From Citrobacter sp. R56 (GTDB lineage: Bacteria > Pseudomonadota > Gammaproteobacteria > Enterobacterales > Enterobacteriaceae): 64,000 nt of DNA. Under the pieces are notes generated by a model. It did no database searches, was not told the origin of the DNA, and saw nothing but the letters and a program-made list of their open reading frames with translations. The stretch is taken from positions 372,001-436,000 of the forward strand of contig NZ_CP069159.1 in the NCBI RefSeq assembly GCF_016811995.1, written 5' to 3'. This document shows, piece after piece, positions 43,356-58,700 of this stretch. The position numbers were made by a program, and so were the translations under genes. Within the stretch, counting starts at the first letter, position 1, and each line of letters begins with the position of its first letter.

Positions 43356-43421
43356 TTTTTGTCCCTTGTGGATGAAGAAAGCGGGGATTGTACATGATGG
43401 GGCATAACTCCCCCCAGAAAT

Positions 43422-43449
43422 AAAAAAGGCCGGATAATCCGGCCTTTTT
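43422..43449 (-). terminator. Intrinsic terminator of accBC
   Basis: Arms AAAAAGGCCGG and CCGGCCTTTTT around ATAAT, about 15 nt after the accC stop and before yhdT. Confidence 0.9.
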
Positions 43450-43463
43450 CAGTTAGCGCATGC

Positions 43464-44813
43464 TTACTTGTCTTGCAGACCGAGTTTCTTCTCCAGATAG
43501 TGGATGTTGGTTCCACCATTCTGGAAGTGCTCGTCGCTCATGATACGCATCTGCAGTTCAACGTTGGTTTTGATACCGTCGATGATCAGCTCCTGCAGGG
43601 CGTTCTTCATGCGGGCAATCGCCACGTCACGGTTTTCGCCGTAGCAGATAAGTTTACCGATCATTGAGTCATAGTACGGCGGTACGGTGTAACCGGCGTA
43701 GATATGAGATTCCCAACGTACACCAAAGCCACCCGGCGCGTGGAAACGCGTGATTTTACCCGGGCTTGGCAGGAAGGTGTTCGGGTCTTCGGCGTTGATA
43801 CGGCATTCTACCGCATGGCCTTTAACCACAACTTCGTCCTGTTTGATTGACAAAGGCTGACCGGCAGCAATACGCAGCTGCTCTTTGATCAGGTCAACAC
43901 CGGTGATCATTTCGGTAACCGGGTGTTCAACCTGAATACGGGTGTTCATTTCAATGAAGTAGAACTCGCCGTTTTCGAACAGGAACTCGAAAGTACCCGC
44001 ACCGCGATAGCCGATATCGACACACGCTTTAGAGCAGCGCTCACCGATGTAGCGACGCAGTTCCGGCGTAATGCCCGGTGCTGGAGCCTCTTCGACCACT
44101 TTCTGGTGACGACGCTGCATGGAGCAGTCACGTTCTGCCAGATAGATAGCGTTACCTTGACCATCAGCCAGCACCTGAATTTCGATGTGGCGTGGGTTTT
44201 CCAGGTATTTTTCCATGTAAACCATGTCGTTGCTGAAAGCGGCTTTCGCTTCAGCTTTGGTCATGGAGATGGACTGCGCCAGTTCAGCATCGCTACGCAC
44301 AACGCGCATACCGCGACCGCCGCCACCGCCAGACGCCTTGATGATAACCGGGTAGCCAATGCGTTTAGCATGTGCACGGTTAGCATCCATATCGTCAGTC
44401 AGAGGGCCGTCAGAGCCTGGTACGGTTGGGACACCGGCTTTTTTCATTGCGGTGATTGCAGACACTTTGTCGCCCATCAGGCGGATAGTGTCGGCTTTCG
44501 GGCCGATGAAGATAAAGCCAGAGCGTTCAACCTGCTCAGCAAAGTTGGCGTTCTCAGAGAGGAAGCCGTAACCCGGATGAATTGCCACCGCGCCGGTGAT
44601 TTCAGCGGCGCTGATGATAGCCGGGATGTTCAGATAGCTTTTTACGGACGGAGCCGGGCCAATACAGACCGTCTCATCCGCCAACAATACGTGTTTTAAA
44701 TCGCGATCCGCGCTTGAGTGCACAGCGACAGTCTTGATGCCCAGTTCTTTACAGGCACGAAGAATACGCAGTGCGATCTCGCCGCGGTTGGCGATAACAA
44801 TTTTATCCAGCAT
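43464..44813 (-). CDS. accC: Biotin carboxylase subunit of acetyl-CoA carboxylase
   Basis: 449 residues from [18 protein letters not shown]; a longer frame begins inside accB and is rejected. It carboxylates biotin on AccB using ATP and bicarbonate. The ATP-grasp glycine loop [14 protein letters not shown] (about 159-172), [15 protein letters not shown] and the catalytic [14 protein letters not shown] motif are present. It is 10 nt after accB and ends the operon. Confidence 0.98.
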   Translation of the reverse strand: MLDKIVIANRGEIALRILRACKELGIKTVAVHSSADRDLKHVLLADETVCIGPAPSVKSYLNIPAIISAAEITGAVAIHPGYGFLSENANFAEQVERSGFIFIGPKADTIRLMGDKVSAITAMKKAGVPTVPGSDGPLTDDMDANRAHAKRIGYPVIIKASGGGGGRGMRVVRSDAELAQSISMTKAEAKAAFSNDMVYMEKYLENPRHIEIQVLADGQGNAIYLAERDCSMQRRHQKVVEEAPAPGITPELRRYIGERCSKACVDIGYRGAGTFEFLFENGEFYFIEMNTRIQVEHPVTEMITGVDLIKEQLRIAAGQPLSIKQDEVVVKGHAVECRINAEDPNTFLPSPGKITRFHAPGGFGVRWESHIYAGYTVPPYYDSMIGKLICYGENRDVAIARMKNALQELIIDGIKTNVELQMRIMSDEHFQNGGTNIHYLEKKLGLQDK

Positions 44814-44823
44814 GTTCGCCTCG

Positions 44824-45294
44824 TTATTCGATGACGACCAGCGGCTCGTCAAATTCTACCGGCTGACCACTTTCGACCAGAATCGCTTTCACCACGCCGG
44901 ATTTATCGGCTTCGATCTGGTTCATCATTTTCATGGCTTCAACGATGCACAGGGTATCGCCCGCGTTAACTTTCTGACCGATTTCGATGAACGCTTTTGC
45001 ATCCGGGCTCGGCGTGCGGTAGAAGGTACCAACCATCGGGGAACGTACGATGTGACCACTGATTTCCGCTGCGGCAGGCGCTTCCATCGCTGGAGTTGTC
45101 GCTGTGGCGACAGCGTTAGACAGAGCTGGCTGCTGCATCATCGGTGCAGCGTAAGCTTGTTGCATCACTGGGAAACTTTGCATTGGCGCTGCACGGCTGA
45201 TGCGTACAGACTCTTCGCCTTCAGAAATTTCCAGTTCGGAGATGCCTGATTCTTCAACCAGCTCGATCAGTTTTTTAATCTTACGAATATCCAT
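44824..45294 (-). CDS. accB: Biotin carboxyl carrier protein
   Basis: 156 residues. The C-terminal biotinyl domain has the VEAMKM motif with biotinylated K122. A proline/alanine-rich linker (about 50-75) joins it to the N-terminal segment, which in E. coli controls accBC expression. The thumb between strands ([13 protein letters not shown]) is typical of the E. coli type. It is first in the accBC operon. Confidence 0.98.
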   Translation of the reverse strand: MDIRKIKKLIELVEESGISELEISEGEESVRISRAAPMQSFPVMQQAYAAPMMQQPALSNAVATATTPAMEAPAAAEISGHIVRSPMVGTFYRTPSPDAKAFIEIGQKVNAGDTLCIVEAMKMMNQIEADKSGVVKAILVESGQPVEFDEPLVVIE

Positions 45295-45568
45295 GAGTGG
45301 GTTCCGTACTCTTTGTTTAGTGTGATTGTGACAGGCAGTTTTACTGCCGTCTGTAAAGCGTGTGTCCCGACGCTGGCATCAAGTGAATCTCCAGTCAGAT
45401 CGGGACGCCGGTATATTTGGCCTCACGTTGTGATATGAGACTTGTCGGACATTGTGCTGCGATCTTCTGCAATTCTCCGGCAAAAAACAAAATATACCTT
45501 CAATGCGCGAATGTCACCTTTTCAGCGGCTTAAAAACCCTGTCAGGGAAACCAAAGTCGCACATTATA
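45295..45568 (-). promoter_or_regulatory. accBC promoter and long leader
   Basis: A perfect -10 TATAAT on the minus strand (45563-45568) gives a leader of about 260 nt to accB; the -35 is weak. The leader holds a hairpin with arms GTCCCGA and TCGGGAC (45364-45406) with CTGG/CCAG pairs inside. No open frame in it looks real. Confidence 0.65.
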
Positions 45569-45686
45569 ACGATTTCGTAGCAATTGGCAGCTAAATACTG
45601 GTCTTATCAGGGAAGATAATCAACCGCTAACCTGTAAACGCCATCAGAGAGTCTGTGTTTTGCAACAAGCCGCACATATCCGGCAA

Positions 45687-46286
45687 CTACCGCCACCACT
45701 GGCGGAACTTCTTGTAACGCCATGCCAAAAGCGCGAACGCAAGCAGCGCATAAATGACCGGTTGCGGGGAGATAATTTTTACCGACCACAGGTAATGAAT
45801 GGGCGCAAGAATCGCCACAAGATAGACGAAGTTGTGCAAAAGTTGCCAGCGTTTACCCAGTTTTCGTTGTGCAGCCTGCGTGGACGTTAATGTGAGGGCC
45901 AACAATATAGTCCAACTGATAATCCCCAGCACCAAATAGGGGCGCGTAATCAACTCGCGACCGAACAGCGCAAGATTATTAATACCTAACTCCAGCGTCG
46001 CATAGCTGGTCAAATGCAGCGTCGCCCAGGCGAAACACCATAGCCCTAATAAGCGACGGATGCGTATCAATAATGGCTGTTTAGCGTAGCGCGCCAGAGG
46101 GGTGACGAGCAAGGTCGCCAGCAGGAATTTCAGTGCAGTCCTACCGGTAAAATGTTGAATATCTTTGACGGGGTCAGCGCTTAATCCCCCGTTGTTCACT
46201 GCCCAAACGAGCCACAAAAACGGTAATAAACCGGCGAGATGTAAAAGCACTTTCAGCCAGATTATCTGTTTTACTGACAATCGCAC
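45687..46286 (-). CDS. msrQ: Heme membrane subunit MsrQ
   Basis: 199 residues, six transmembrane helices of the ferric-reductase-like YedZ family. Conserved heme-ligand histidines occur in helices near residues 91, 151 and 164 ([21 protein letters not shown]). It passes electrons from the quinone pool to MsrP. It starts one base beyond the msrP stop, so the two are co-translated. Confidence 0.93.
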   Translation of the reverse strand: MRLSVKQIIWLKVLLHLAGLLPFLWLVWAVNNGGLSADPVKDIQHFTGRTALKFLLATLLVTPLARYAKQPLLIRIRRLLGLWCFAWATLHLTSYATLELGINNLALFGRELITRPYLVLGIISWTILLALTLTSTQAAQRKLGKRWQLLHNFVYLVAILAPIHYLWSVKIISPQPVIYALLAFALLAWRYKKFRQWWR

Positions 46287-47318
<1,032 letters not shown>

Positions 47319-47409
47319 TCACGGGTGGCGCGTAGTTACTATGGCAGGAAGTCTGTCAATGTGCTGCGAAATTTAGTTAATAAAGTGTAAATTTCTGATG
47401 CGTGCGCCC

Positions 47410-48384
47410 TTATTTTACCTTCACCAGCGTGCGGCCCTGGATCTGGTTATTAATGATAGCATTCGCAAACTTCGGTGCGTCAGCCAGGGTAATTTCCGTT
47501 GCTGCCTGTGTATAGAAGGATTCCGGCAGATCGTTGGCCAGACGTTTCCATGCTTGCGCACGGCGAGCTGCGGGGGTCATGACCGAATCCACGCCCTGCA
47601 AACGCACATTGCGCAGGATAAACGGCATCACCGTGGTGGGCAGAGTAAACCCTCCCGCCAGTCCGCAGGCGGCGACACAGCCGCCGTAGTTCATTTGCGC
47701 CAGCACCTTTGCCAACACCTTGTCGCCGACAGTATCAATTGCGCCAGCCCAGAGCTGTTTCTCTAGCGGGCGAGATTCGGCAAATTCATCGCGGCCGAGA
47801 ATGCGGTTTGCGCCAAGGCTGCGCAGATAGTCATGGGTACTTTCACGGCCCGACACCGCCGCGACCTGATAACCCAGCTTATGCAGTAGCGCAACGGCGG
47901 TACTGCCCACTCCACCGCTGGCGCCAGTGACCACAATCTCACCGTCTTCAGGACGAATGCCCGCATCTTCCAGCGCCATTACGCACAGCATTGCCGTAAA
48001 TCCGGCGGTGCCGATGACCATCGCTTTACGGCCATCCAGCCCTTGTGGAAGGGCAACCAGCCAGTCGCCTTTCACCCGTGCGCGTTCTGCCAGACCGCCC
48101 CAGTGGTTTTCACCGACTCCCCAGCCGGTCAGTAGCACCTCTTGCCCAGCATGGAAACGGGGATCGTCGCTTGCGCAAACCGTACCTGCGAAATCAATTC
48201 CAGGAATCATCGGAAAATGACGGATAATTTTACCTGTGCCCGTGATAGCGAGAGCGTCTTTGTAGTTCAGGCTCGACCAGTGTATGTCTACCGTCACATC
48301 ACCTTCCGGCAGCTGACTTTCCTCGATGGTCTGAACGGAAGCGAGGGTTTTACCGTCCTGCTGTTCTAAGATCAAAGCCTGCAT
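47410..48384 (-). CDS. acuI: Acrylyl-CoA reductase AcuI (YhdH)
   Basis: 324 residues of the zinc-independent MDR superfamily. The NADPH-binding loop VVTGASGGVGSTAVALLHKLG lies near residues 150-170, and the full-length match to YhdH is clear. It reduces acryloyl-CoA to propionyl-CoA, a detoxifying step. It stands alone between msrPQ and divergent csrD. Confidence 0.93.
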   Translation of the reverse strand: MQALILEQQDGKTLASVQTIEESQLPEGDVTVDIHWSSLNYKDALAITGTGKIIRHFPMIPGIDFAGTVCASDDPRFHAGQEVLLTGWGVGENHWGGLAERARVKGDWLVALPQGLDGRKAMVIGTAGFTAMLCVMALEDAGIRPEDGEIVVTGASGGVGSTAVALLHKLGYQVAAVSGRESTHDYLRSLGANRILGRDEFAESRPLEKQLWAGAIDTVGDKVLAKVLAQMNYGGCVAACGLAGGFTLPTTVMPFILRNVRLQGVDSVMTPAARRAQAWKRLANDLPESFYTQAATEITLADAPKFANAIINNQIQGRTLVKVK

Positions 48385-48652
48385 AACCTGTCCTCAATTT
48401 GCATGTGCCCGTCGTTTTTCAAGCGGCAACCCGAAATCCAGTGGGCATCGTGGATTGGAAAATTATCTACGAAGACTATACTCGCTAATTAAAACGTGAT
48501 GTCGATTCAGCGCAATAAATTGCCAGATATACCTGATTTGGTAGTATGCCCGCACACTTTGCGCAACAGAGCGGATTTCGTATTTAGTTTTGCGTTTTCG
48601 CGTCGCTTTATCACTCTTATGCAGTTTTATAACTATCGGAGTTAACACAAGG

Positions 48653-50593
48653 ATGCGATTAACGACGAAATTTTCAGCTTTTGTTACGTTGCTCACTGGG
48701 CTAACGATCTTCGTGACGCTCATTGGCTGCTCGCTGAGTTTCTACAACGCCATTCAGAACAAGTACGCCAGCCGCGTTCAGGCGGTTGCCACGGCGATCG
48801 ATACCCGTCTCGTCTCCAGCGATTTCGTCACATTGACGCCCCAGGTTAACGAACTGATGATGTCGGCCGATATTGTACGCGCCGATCTTCTGCAGGGAAC
48901 CCGGCAGGTTTACAGCTATTCACGTCACAGCAGTTATCGTCCGGCAGGCACCAACAATCTTTATCGCGAGCTGACGGTGCCTTTGATGAAGCAACCAGGA
49001 ATGTCATTGCATCTGGTGTACCAGGATCCGATGGGCAATTATTTCCATTCGTTGATGACCACCGCACCGCTGACGCTGGCGATTGGATTCATTATTCTGA
49101 TGCTGTTTCTGGCGGTGCGTTGGCTGCAGCGTCAGCTTTTCGGCCAGGAACTGCTGGAGGTGCGCTCGACGCGCATTTTAAACGGCGAGCGTGGGCCAAA
49201 CGTGCGTGGTTCAGTGTATGAGTGGCCAGCGCGAACCAGTAGCGCGCTCGACATGCTGCTCTCTGAAATTCAGAATGCCCGCGAACAACGCAGTCGGCTG
49301 GACACGCTGATCCGCTCCTACGCAGCGCAGGATATAAAAACAGGGTTGGGCAACCGCCTGTTTTTTGATAACCAACTGGCGACGTTGCTGGAAGACCAGG
49401 AGAAGGTTGGCGCGCATGGCGTGGTGATGATGATCCGTCTGCCTGACTTTAATCTTCTGCGCGACAGTGGGGGGCGTAACCTTGCTGAAGAGCAACTGTT
49501 CATGCTTATTAATCTGCTCTCGACATTCATCATGCGCTACCCGGGGTCGCTACTGGCGCGCTATCACCGCAGCGACTTCGCCGTTTTATTACCGCACCGC
49601 ACACTGAAAGAATCTGAAAGCATTGCCGGGCAACTGCTAAAAGCGGTCGATGCGTTGCCGGTGAATAAAATGCTCGATCGGGACGATATGATGCATATCG
49701 GTATTTGCGCCTGGCGCAGCGGGCAGTCAACGGAACAAGTGATGGAACATGCTGAAGCCGCCACCCGCAATGCGGTATTGCAGGGAGGGAACAGCTGGGC
49801 GGTTTATGACGATTCCCTGCCGGAAAAAGGCCGTGGCAACGTGCGCTGGCGGACACTCATTGAGCAGATGCTGACTCGCGGCGGGCCGCGAATTTATCAA
49901 AAACCGGCGGTGACGCGCGAAGGCCGTGTACACCATCGGGAGCTGATGTGCCGCATTTTTGATGGCGAAGAAGAGGTGATTGCCGCGGAATACATGCCGA
50001 TGGTGCTGCAGTTTGGCTTGTCGGAAGAGTACGACCGCCTACAGATCGGCCGCCTGATCCCATTATTAGGGTACTGGCCGCAAGAATCCCTGGCCATGCA
50101 GGTGACCGTGGAGTCGTTAATTCGTCCCCGTTTTCAGCGCTGGTTGCGTGATACCTTGATGCAATGTGAAAAATCGTATCGCAAACGCATAATTATTGAA
50201 CTTGCAGAGGCTGATGTGTGTCAACACATCAGCCGGTTACAGCCGGTTATTCGTCTGGTGAACGCGCTTGGCGTTAGGGTGGCGGTTACGCAGGCTGGTT
50301 TGACGCTGGTAAGCACCAGTTGGATTAAAGAGCTCAATGTCGAATTACTCAAGCTGCATCCCAGCCTGGTAAGAAACATTGAGAAGCGAACAGAGAACCA
50401 ACTGTTGGTTCAAAGTCTGGTGGAGGCTTGCACGGGCACCCATACGCAGGTTTACGCCACGGGCGTTCGATCGCGTAGCGAGTGGCGCACACTGACCGAG
50501 CGCGGAGTGGCGGGTGGACAGGGCGATTTTTTTGCCTCATCACAGCCACTTGACACAAACGTGAAAAAATATTCGCAAAGATACTCGGTTTAA
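48653..50593 (+). CDS. csrD: RNase E specificity factor CsrD
   Basis: 646 residues from MRLTTKFSAFVTLL; a 21-codon upstream extension is rejected on length. Two membrane helices (about 7-29 and 138-156) flank a periplasmic segment. A degenerate GGDEF domain (HRSDF at 305-309) and a degenerate EAL domain (ELM at 430-432) follow, so no cyclic-di-GMP enzymology is expected. It targets CsrB/CsrC for RNase E decay in E. coli. It is divergent from acuI. Confidence 0.95.
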   Translation: MRLTTKFSAFVTLLTGLTIFVTLIGCSLSFYNAIQNKYASRVQAVATAIDTRLVSSDFVTLTPQVNELMMSADIVRADLLQGTRQVYSYSRHSSYRPAGTNNLYRELTVPLMKQPGMSLHLVYQDPMGNYFHSLMTTAPLTLAIGFIILMLFLAVRWLQRQLFGQELLEVRSTRILNGERGPNVRGSVYEWPARTSSALDMLLSEIQNAREQRSRLDTLIRSYAAQDIKTGLGNRLFFDNQLATLLEDQEKVGAHGVVMMIRLPDFNLLRDSGGRNLAEEQLFMLINLLSTFIMRYPGSLLARYHRSDFAVLLPHRTLKESESIAGQLLKAVDALPVNKMLDRDDMMHIGICAWRSGQSTEQVMEHAEAATRNAVLQGGNSWAVYDDSLPEKGRGNVRWRTLIEQMLTRGGPRIYQKPAVTREGRVHHRELMCRIFDGEEEVIAAEYMPMVLQFGLSEEYDRLQIGRLIPLLGYWPQESLAMQVTVESLIRPRFQRWLRDTLMQCEKSYRKRIIIELAEADVCQHISRLQPVIRLVNALGVRVAVTQAGLTLVSTSWIKELNVELLKLHPSLVRNIEKRTENQLLVQSLVEACTGTHTQVYATGVRSRSEWRTLTERGVAGGQGDFFASSQPLDTNVKKYSQRYSV

Positions 50594-51944
<1,351 letters not shown>

Positions 51945-51957
51945 TCGAGTGCAGGCA

Positions 51958-51977
51958 GGGCAGTCCGTGGACTGCCC
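51958..51977 (+). terminator. Attenuator hairpin between mreB and mreC
   Basis: Perfect 9-bp arms GGGCAGTCC and GGACTGCCC around GT, 14 nt after mreB. Without a strong T tract it is likely to reduce rather than stop transcription into mreCD, setting MreB in excess. Confidence 0.6.
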
Positions 51978-52008
51978 TTCCGCTCTGACACGAGAATACG
52001 CATAGCCT

Positions 52009-53513
<1,505 letters not shown>

Positions 53514-53521
53514 AGGTTTTT

Positions 53522-54115
53522 ATGACGTCTCTGTATTTAGCTTCCGGTTCTCCGCGTCGTCAGGAGCTGTTAACACAGCTTGGCGTCTCTTTTGAACGTA
53601 TCCTTACCGGTGTTGAAGAAAAACGCGGCGAAGGAGAAAGCGCTCAACAGTATGTCTCTCGTCTGGCACGAGAAAAGGCGCAAGCGGGTGTGGCGCAAAC
53701 GCCGCGTGATTTACCGGTGCTGGGCGCAGATACCATCGTTATCCTGGGTGGTGAAGTGCTGGAAAAACCGCGTGATGCTGCGCACGCGGCGCAGATGTTG
53801 CGCAAAATGTCCGGACAAACGCACCAGGTGATGACCGCCGTTGCGCTGGCTGACAGCCAGTACGTGCTGGACTGTCTGGTGGTGACAGAGGTGACTTTCA
53901 GAGCACTGACCGACGAGGACATCGCAGGCTATGTCGCCAGCGGTGAACCGATGGATAAAGCAGGTGCATACGGTATTCAGGGGCTGGGTGGCTGTTTTGT
54001 CAGGAAGATAAATGGCAGCTATCACGCCGTGGTCGGCTTACCGCTGGTTGAAACGTATGAGTTGCTGAGTAATTTTAACTCACTGCGTGAGAAAAGGGAT
54101 ACACATGACGGCTGA
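53522..54115 (+). CDS. yhdE: Maf-type nucleoside-triphosphate pyrophosphatase YhdE
   Basis: 197 residues. The Maf motif [10 protein letters not shown] is at about residues 8-17, [18 protein letters not shown] at about 69-86, and the catalytic Asp/Lys pocket is intact. YhdE hydrolyses dTTP, UTP and modified pyrimidine nucleotides in E. coli. It overlaps the rng start by 11 nt (54105-54115), so translation is coupled. Confidence 0.95.
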   Translation: MTSLYLASGSPRRQELLTQLGVSFERILTGVEEKRGEGESAQQYVSRLAREKAQAGVAQTPRDLPVLGADTIVILGGEVLEKPRDAAHAAQMLRKMSGQTHQVMTAVALADSQYVLDCLVVTEVTFRALTDEDIAGYVASGEPMDKAGAYGIQGLGGCFVRKINGSYHAVVGLPLVETYELLSNFNSLREKRDTHDG

Positions 54116-55574
54116 ATTGTTGGTAAACGTAACGCCATCGGAAACACGAGTAGCGTACATTGATGGCGGTATTCTTCAGGAAATTCATATTGAACGTGAA
54201 GCGCGACGCGGAATCGTAGGCAATATCTACAAAGGTCGTGTGAGTCGTGTACTTCCGGGTATGCAGGCGGCTTTTGTAGATATTGGACTGGATAAAGCCG
54301 CATTTCTTCACGCTTCAGACATTATGCCGCACACCGAGTGCGTGGCCGGTGAGGAACAAAAAAACTTCACCGTGCGTGACATCTCTGAGTTAGTGCGTCA
54401 GGGACAGGATCTGATGGTGCAGGTGGTGAAAGATCCGCTCGGCACAAAAGGCGCCCGCCTGACCACGGACATTACGCTGCCTTCCCGCTATCTCGTCTTT
54501 ATGCCTGGCGCATCACACGTTGGTGTTTCTCAACGTATTGAAAGCGAAGCCGAACGTGAACGCCTGAAAAATGTGGTCGCTGATTATTGCGACGAGCAGG
54601 GCGGATTTATCATTCGTACGGCGGCGGAAGGGGTATGCGAAGAGGATCTGGCATCAGATGCCGCCTATCTCAAACGCGTCTGGACCAAAGTCATGGAGCG
54701 CAAAAAGCGCCCGCAAACCCGCTATCAGATGTATGGCGAACTGGCGCTGGCACAACGTGTTTTACGCGATTTTGCCGACGCGCAACTCGACCGGATCCGC
54801 GTGGATTCCCGCCTGACTTACGAGGCGCTGCTGGAGTTCACCGCAGAATATATTCCAGAAATGACCAGTAAGCTGGAGCACTACAGCGGACGTCAGCCCA
54901 TTTTTGATCTCTTTGATGTCGAAAATGAGATCCAGCGGGCACTGGAGCGTAAAGTTGAGCTGAAATCTGGCGGCTATCTGATTATCGATCAGACTGAAGC
55001 CATGACCACTGTTGATATTAATACTGGCGCGTTTGTGGGGCATCGAAACCTCGATGACACCATCTTCAATACCAACATTGAAGCGACCCAGGCCATTGCC
55101 CGACAGCTGAGATTGCGCAATCTGGGCGGGATTATCATTATCGATTTTATCGACATGAATAATGAAGATCACCGACGCCGCGTGCTGCATTCACTGGAAC
55201 AGGCGCTCAGCAAAGATCGCGTGAAGACCAGCATCAACGGCTTTTCGCAGCTGGGGCTGGTGGAGATGACACGCAAGCGTACGCGCGAAAGTGTGGAACA
55301 TGTGCTATGCAATGAGTGTCCGACTTGCCACGGGCGCGGTACGGTGAAAACGGTCGAAACCGTCTGCTATGAGATCATGCGTGAAATTGTCCGCGTTCAT
55401 CATGCTTACGACTCAGATCGTTTCCTGGTCTATGCTTCTCCTTCCGTTGCGGAGACGTTGAAAGGCGAGGAGTCGCATGCGTTGGCAGAAGTGGAAATCT
55501 TCGTCGGCAAGCAGGTCAAAGTGCAAATTGAACCGCTCTATAACCAGGAGCAGTTTGACGTAGTAATGATGTAA
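54105..55574 (+). CDS. rng: Ribonuclease G
   Basis: 489 residues from [19 protein letters not shown]; another in-frame ATG at 54087 lies inside maf and is not favoured. RNase G matures the 16S 5' end. It has an S1 domain (about 35-125). The RNase E-type catalytic aspartates lie in TTVDINTG and IIIIDFIDM, and the zinc-link is CPTCHGRG. Unlike RNase E it has no degradosome tail. Confidence 0.97.
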   Translation: MTAELLVNVTPSETRVAYIDGGILQEIHIEREARRGIVGNIYKGRVSRVLPGMQAAFVDIGLDKAAFLHASDIMPHTECVAGEEQKNFTVRDISELVRQGQDLMVQVVKDPLGTKGARLTTDITLPSRYLVFMPGASHVGVSQRIESEAERERLKNVVADYCDEQGGFIIRTAAEGVCEEDLASDAAYLKRVWTKVMERKKRPQTRYQMYGELALAQRVLRDFADAQLDRIRVDSRLTYEALLEFTAEYIPEMTSKLEHYSGRQPIFDLFDVENEIQRALERKVELKSGGYLIIDQTEAMTTVDINTGAFVGHRNLDDTIFNTNIEATQAIARQLRLRNLGGIIIIDFIDMNNEDHRRRVLHSLEQALSKDRVKTSINGFSQLGLVEMTRKRTRESVEHVLCNECPTCHGRGTVKTVETVCYEIMREIVRVHHAYDSDRFLVYASPSVAETLKGEESHALAEVEIFVGKQVKVQIEPLYNQEQFDVVMM

Positions 55575-55583
55575 AACGACTGT

Positions 55584-55656
55584 GCCCGATGGCGCTGCGC
55601 TTATCGGGCCTACAAACCAGGCGTAGGCCGGATAAGGCGTTCACGCCGCCATCCGG
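55584..55656. repeat. BIME with two REP units
   Basis: Two palindromic units in opposite orientation: GCCCGATGGCGCTGCGCTTATCGGGC (55584-55609) and GTAGGCCGGATAAGGC with GCCGCCATCCGG (55623-55656). They lie between rng and yhdP, where REP pairs usually cap transcripts. Confidence 0.85.
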
Positions 55657-55703
55657 AGAAGTGGGTTTGTGAGTCATATTTTTAGGTAGACAAGGAGAGA
55701 CGC

Positions 55704-58700
55704 GTGAGGCGATTGCCGGGGATTTTATTGCTCACTGGAGCCGCGCTCGTTGTCGTCGCAGCGCTGCTGGTCAGTGGACTGCGCCTTGCGTTACCCCATC
55801 TGGACAGCTGGCGACCAACGATTCTTTCCCGGATTGAGTCGGCGACGGGGATCCCTGTCTCTGCCAGCCAACTGAACGCCAGCTGGCAAAATTTCGGCCC
55901 CACACTCGAGGCGAAGGATATTCACGCCAGCCTGAAAGATGGCGGTGAACTCTCCGTAAAGCGCGTCACGCTGGCGCTGGATGTCTGGCAAAGTCTGCTG
56001 AACATGCGCTGGCAGTTTCGCGACCTGACCTTCTGGCAGTTGAATATCCGCACCAATACGCCGATCCAGCGCAACGAGAGCAGTGACGGGTTTGAAACCA
56101 ACCGCATTAGCGATCTCTTCCTGCGTCAGTTTGATCACTTCGATCTGCGCGACAGCCAAATCAGTTTTCTTACCCTTTCAGGCCAGCGCGCTGAACTCGC
56201 GATCCCGCAACTTACCTGGCTAAACGGCAAAGACAGACACCGCGCTGAAGGGCAGGTTAGCCTCTCCAGCCTCACCGGACAGCATGGCGTAATGCAGGTT
56301 CGTATGGATCTGCGAGACGATGAAGGGCTACTGAACAATGGCCGGGTCTGGCTACAGGCTGATGACATCGACGTGAAGCCGTGGCTGGGTAAATGGATGC
56401 AGGACAATGTGGCGTTACAGACGGCACGTTTTAGCCTGGAAGGTTGGATGACGCTTAGCAAAGGCGAAGTCTCCGGCGGCGATATCTGGCTTAAACAGGG
56501 GGGGGCGAGCTGGAAGGGCGACAATAATGCACACTCCCTTTCCGTCGACAATCTGACCGCGCATATCAGTCGCGCACAACCGGGTTGGCAATTTTATATT
56601 CCGAATACCAGCATAACGCTGGATAACAAGCCCTGGCCGCGTGGGGCGCTGACCTTAGCCTGGGTTCCGGAACAGGAAGTGGGCGGGCAGAACAATAAAC
56701 GTAGTGATGAATTACGTATTCGCGCCAGTAACCTTGAACTGTCCGATATGGACGGATTGCGCCCTGTCGTCACAAAACTCTCCCCTGCGCTGGGTGACAT
56801 CTGGCAAGCCACACAGCCGAGCGGAAAGATTGACATCCTGGCGCTGGATATTCCCCTGCAGGCGACTGAAAAAACCCGCTTTCAGGCCTCATGGAATGAT
56901 CTGGCCTGGAAACAATGGAAACTGTTACCCGGTGCGGAGAATTTCTCCGGCACGCTGTCGGGGAGCGTTGAAAATGGTGCGCTGACGGCCTCGATGCAAC
57001 AGGCCAAAATGCCGTATGAAACCGTCTTCCGCGCGCCATTGGAAATTGAACGCGGCGTAGCGACGTTGAACTGGCTGAAGAACGATAAGGGTTTTCAGTT
57101 AGACGGGCGAAATATTGACGTTAAGGCAAAAGCTGTCCATGCGCGCGGCGGTTTCCGTTATCTGCAGCTTGCGGGCGATGAACCCTGGCTAGGCATTCTG
57201 GCGGGCATCAGCACGGACGACGGTTCTCAGGCCTGGCGCTACTTCCCGGAAAACCTGATGGGCACCGCGCTGGTCGATTATCTCAGTGGCGCGATTCAGG
57301 GGGGCCAGGCGGATAATGCCACGCTGGTCTATGGCGGTAATCCACGTCTGTTCCCGTATAAACATAATGAAGGTCAGTTCCAGGTTCTGGTGCCGCTGCG
57401 TAATGCGAAATTTGCGTTTCAGCCGGACTGGCCCGCGCTGACAGATCTCAATATTGAGCTCAACTTCCTGAACGATGGCCTGTGGATGAAGACCGATGGC
57501 GTCAATCTGGGCGGCGTCAGGGCCAGCAATTTGACGGCGAATATCCCTGACTACAGCAAAGAAAAACTGCTGATTGATGCGGATATCAAGGGGCCAGGTA
57601 AAGCGGTCGGTCCCTATTTCGACGAAACACCACTGAAGGATTCTCTTGGCGCGACGCTGGAACAACTCCAGATTGACGGTGATGTGAATGCTCGCTTACA
57701 TCTCGACATCCCGCTGGATGGTGAGCAGGTGACGGCGAAGGGCGATGTTTCATTGAACAACAACAGCTTGTTCATTCAACCGCTCGACAGCACGCTGAAA
57801 AATCTGACCGGCAAATTTAGTTTTGTGAATGGCAATCTCAAGAGCGAGCCGCTGACGGCGAGCTGGTTTAATCAGCCGCTGAATGTGGATTTCTCTACCA
57901 ACGAAGGCGCGAAAGCTTATCAGGTCGCGGTCAATCTCAAGGGCAACTGGCAGCCAACCCGCATGGGCGTGCTGCCAGAGCAAGTCAATGGTGCGTTAAA
58001 CGGCAGCATGGCGTGGAACGGCAAAGTGGGGATCGATCTCCCGTATCACGCAGGTGCGACGTACAACATCGACATGACGGGCGATCTACGAAATGTAAGT
58101 AGTCACTTACCCGCGCCGTTAAATAAACAACCCGGTGAACCGTTGCCTGTGAATATTAAAGCAACGGGTAACTTGCAGAGTTTCGACCTGACAGGCAGCG
58201 CAGGCAATAAAAACCATTTTAATACCCGCTGGCTGCTGAATCACAAATTGACGCTGGACCGTGCTATCTGGACAACCGATAGCCACACAACGCCGCAATT
58301 GCCGGAGAAAGAAGGTGTTGAACTCAACCTGCCGGCCATGGATGGTGCAGAATGGTTAGCGTTGTTCCAGAAAGGTGCGGCAGATAATGTCGGCGCCAAT
58401 GCAAATTTCCCTCAGCGTATTACGCTGCGTACGCCTTCTCTGTCTCTTGGCGGGCAGCAGTGGAATAACCTGAGTATTGTCTCAGAACCCTCGTCGAATG
58501 GCGCTCAGGTTGCTGCACAGGGGCGAGAGATCAACGCCACGCTGGCGATGCGTAATAACGCGCCATGGCTGGCAAATATTAAGTACCTCTATTACAACCC
58601 AAATGTAGCGAAGAGTAGCGAAAGCGCGCCATCACCCTCACCGTTCTCGTCGAATGACAGAGTGAGTTTCCGTGGCTGGCCGGACGTACAGCTGCGTTGT

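Noticed and set aside
43923-44699. 258-codon plus-strand frame opposite accC
   Set aside because: Long only because accC has biased codons; no homology, no ribosome-binding site, and accC is intact.
45607-45789. Short frame near the msrQ end that might be a remnant aroQ
   Set aside because: Some enterobacteria have aroQ next to accB, but no piece of the dehydroquinase motif is visible here; the sequence overlaps the msrQ 3' end in another frame.
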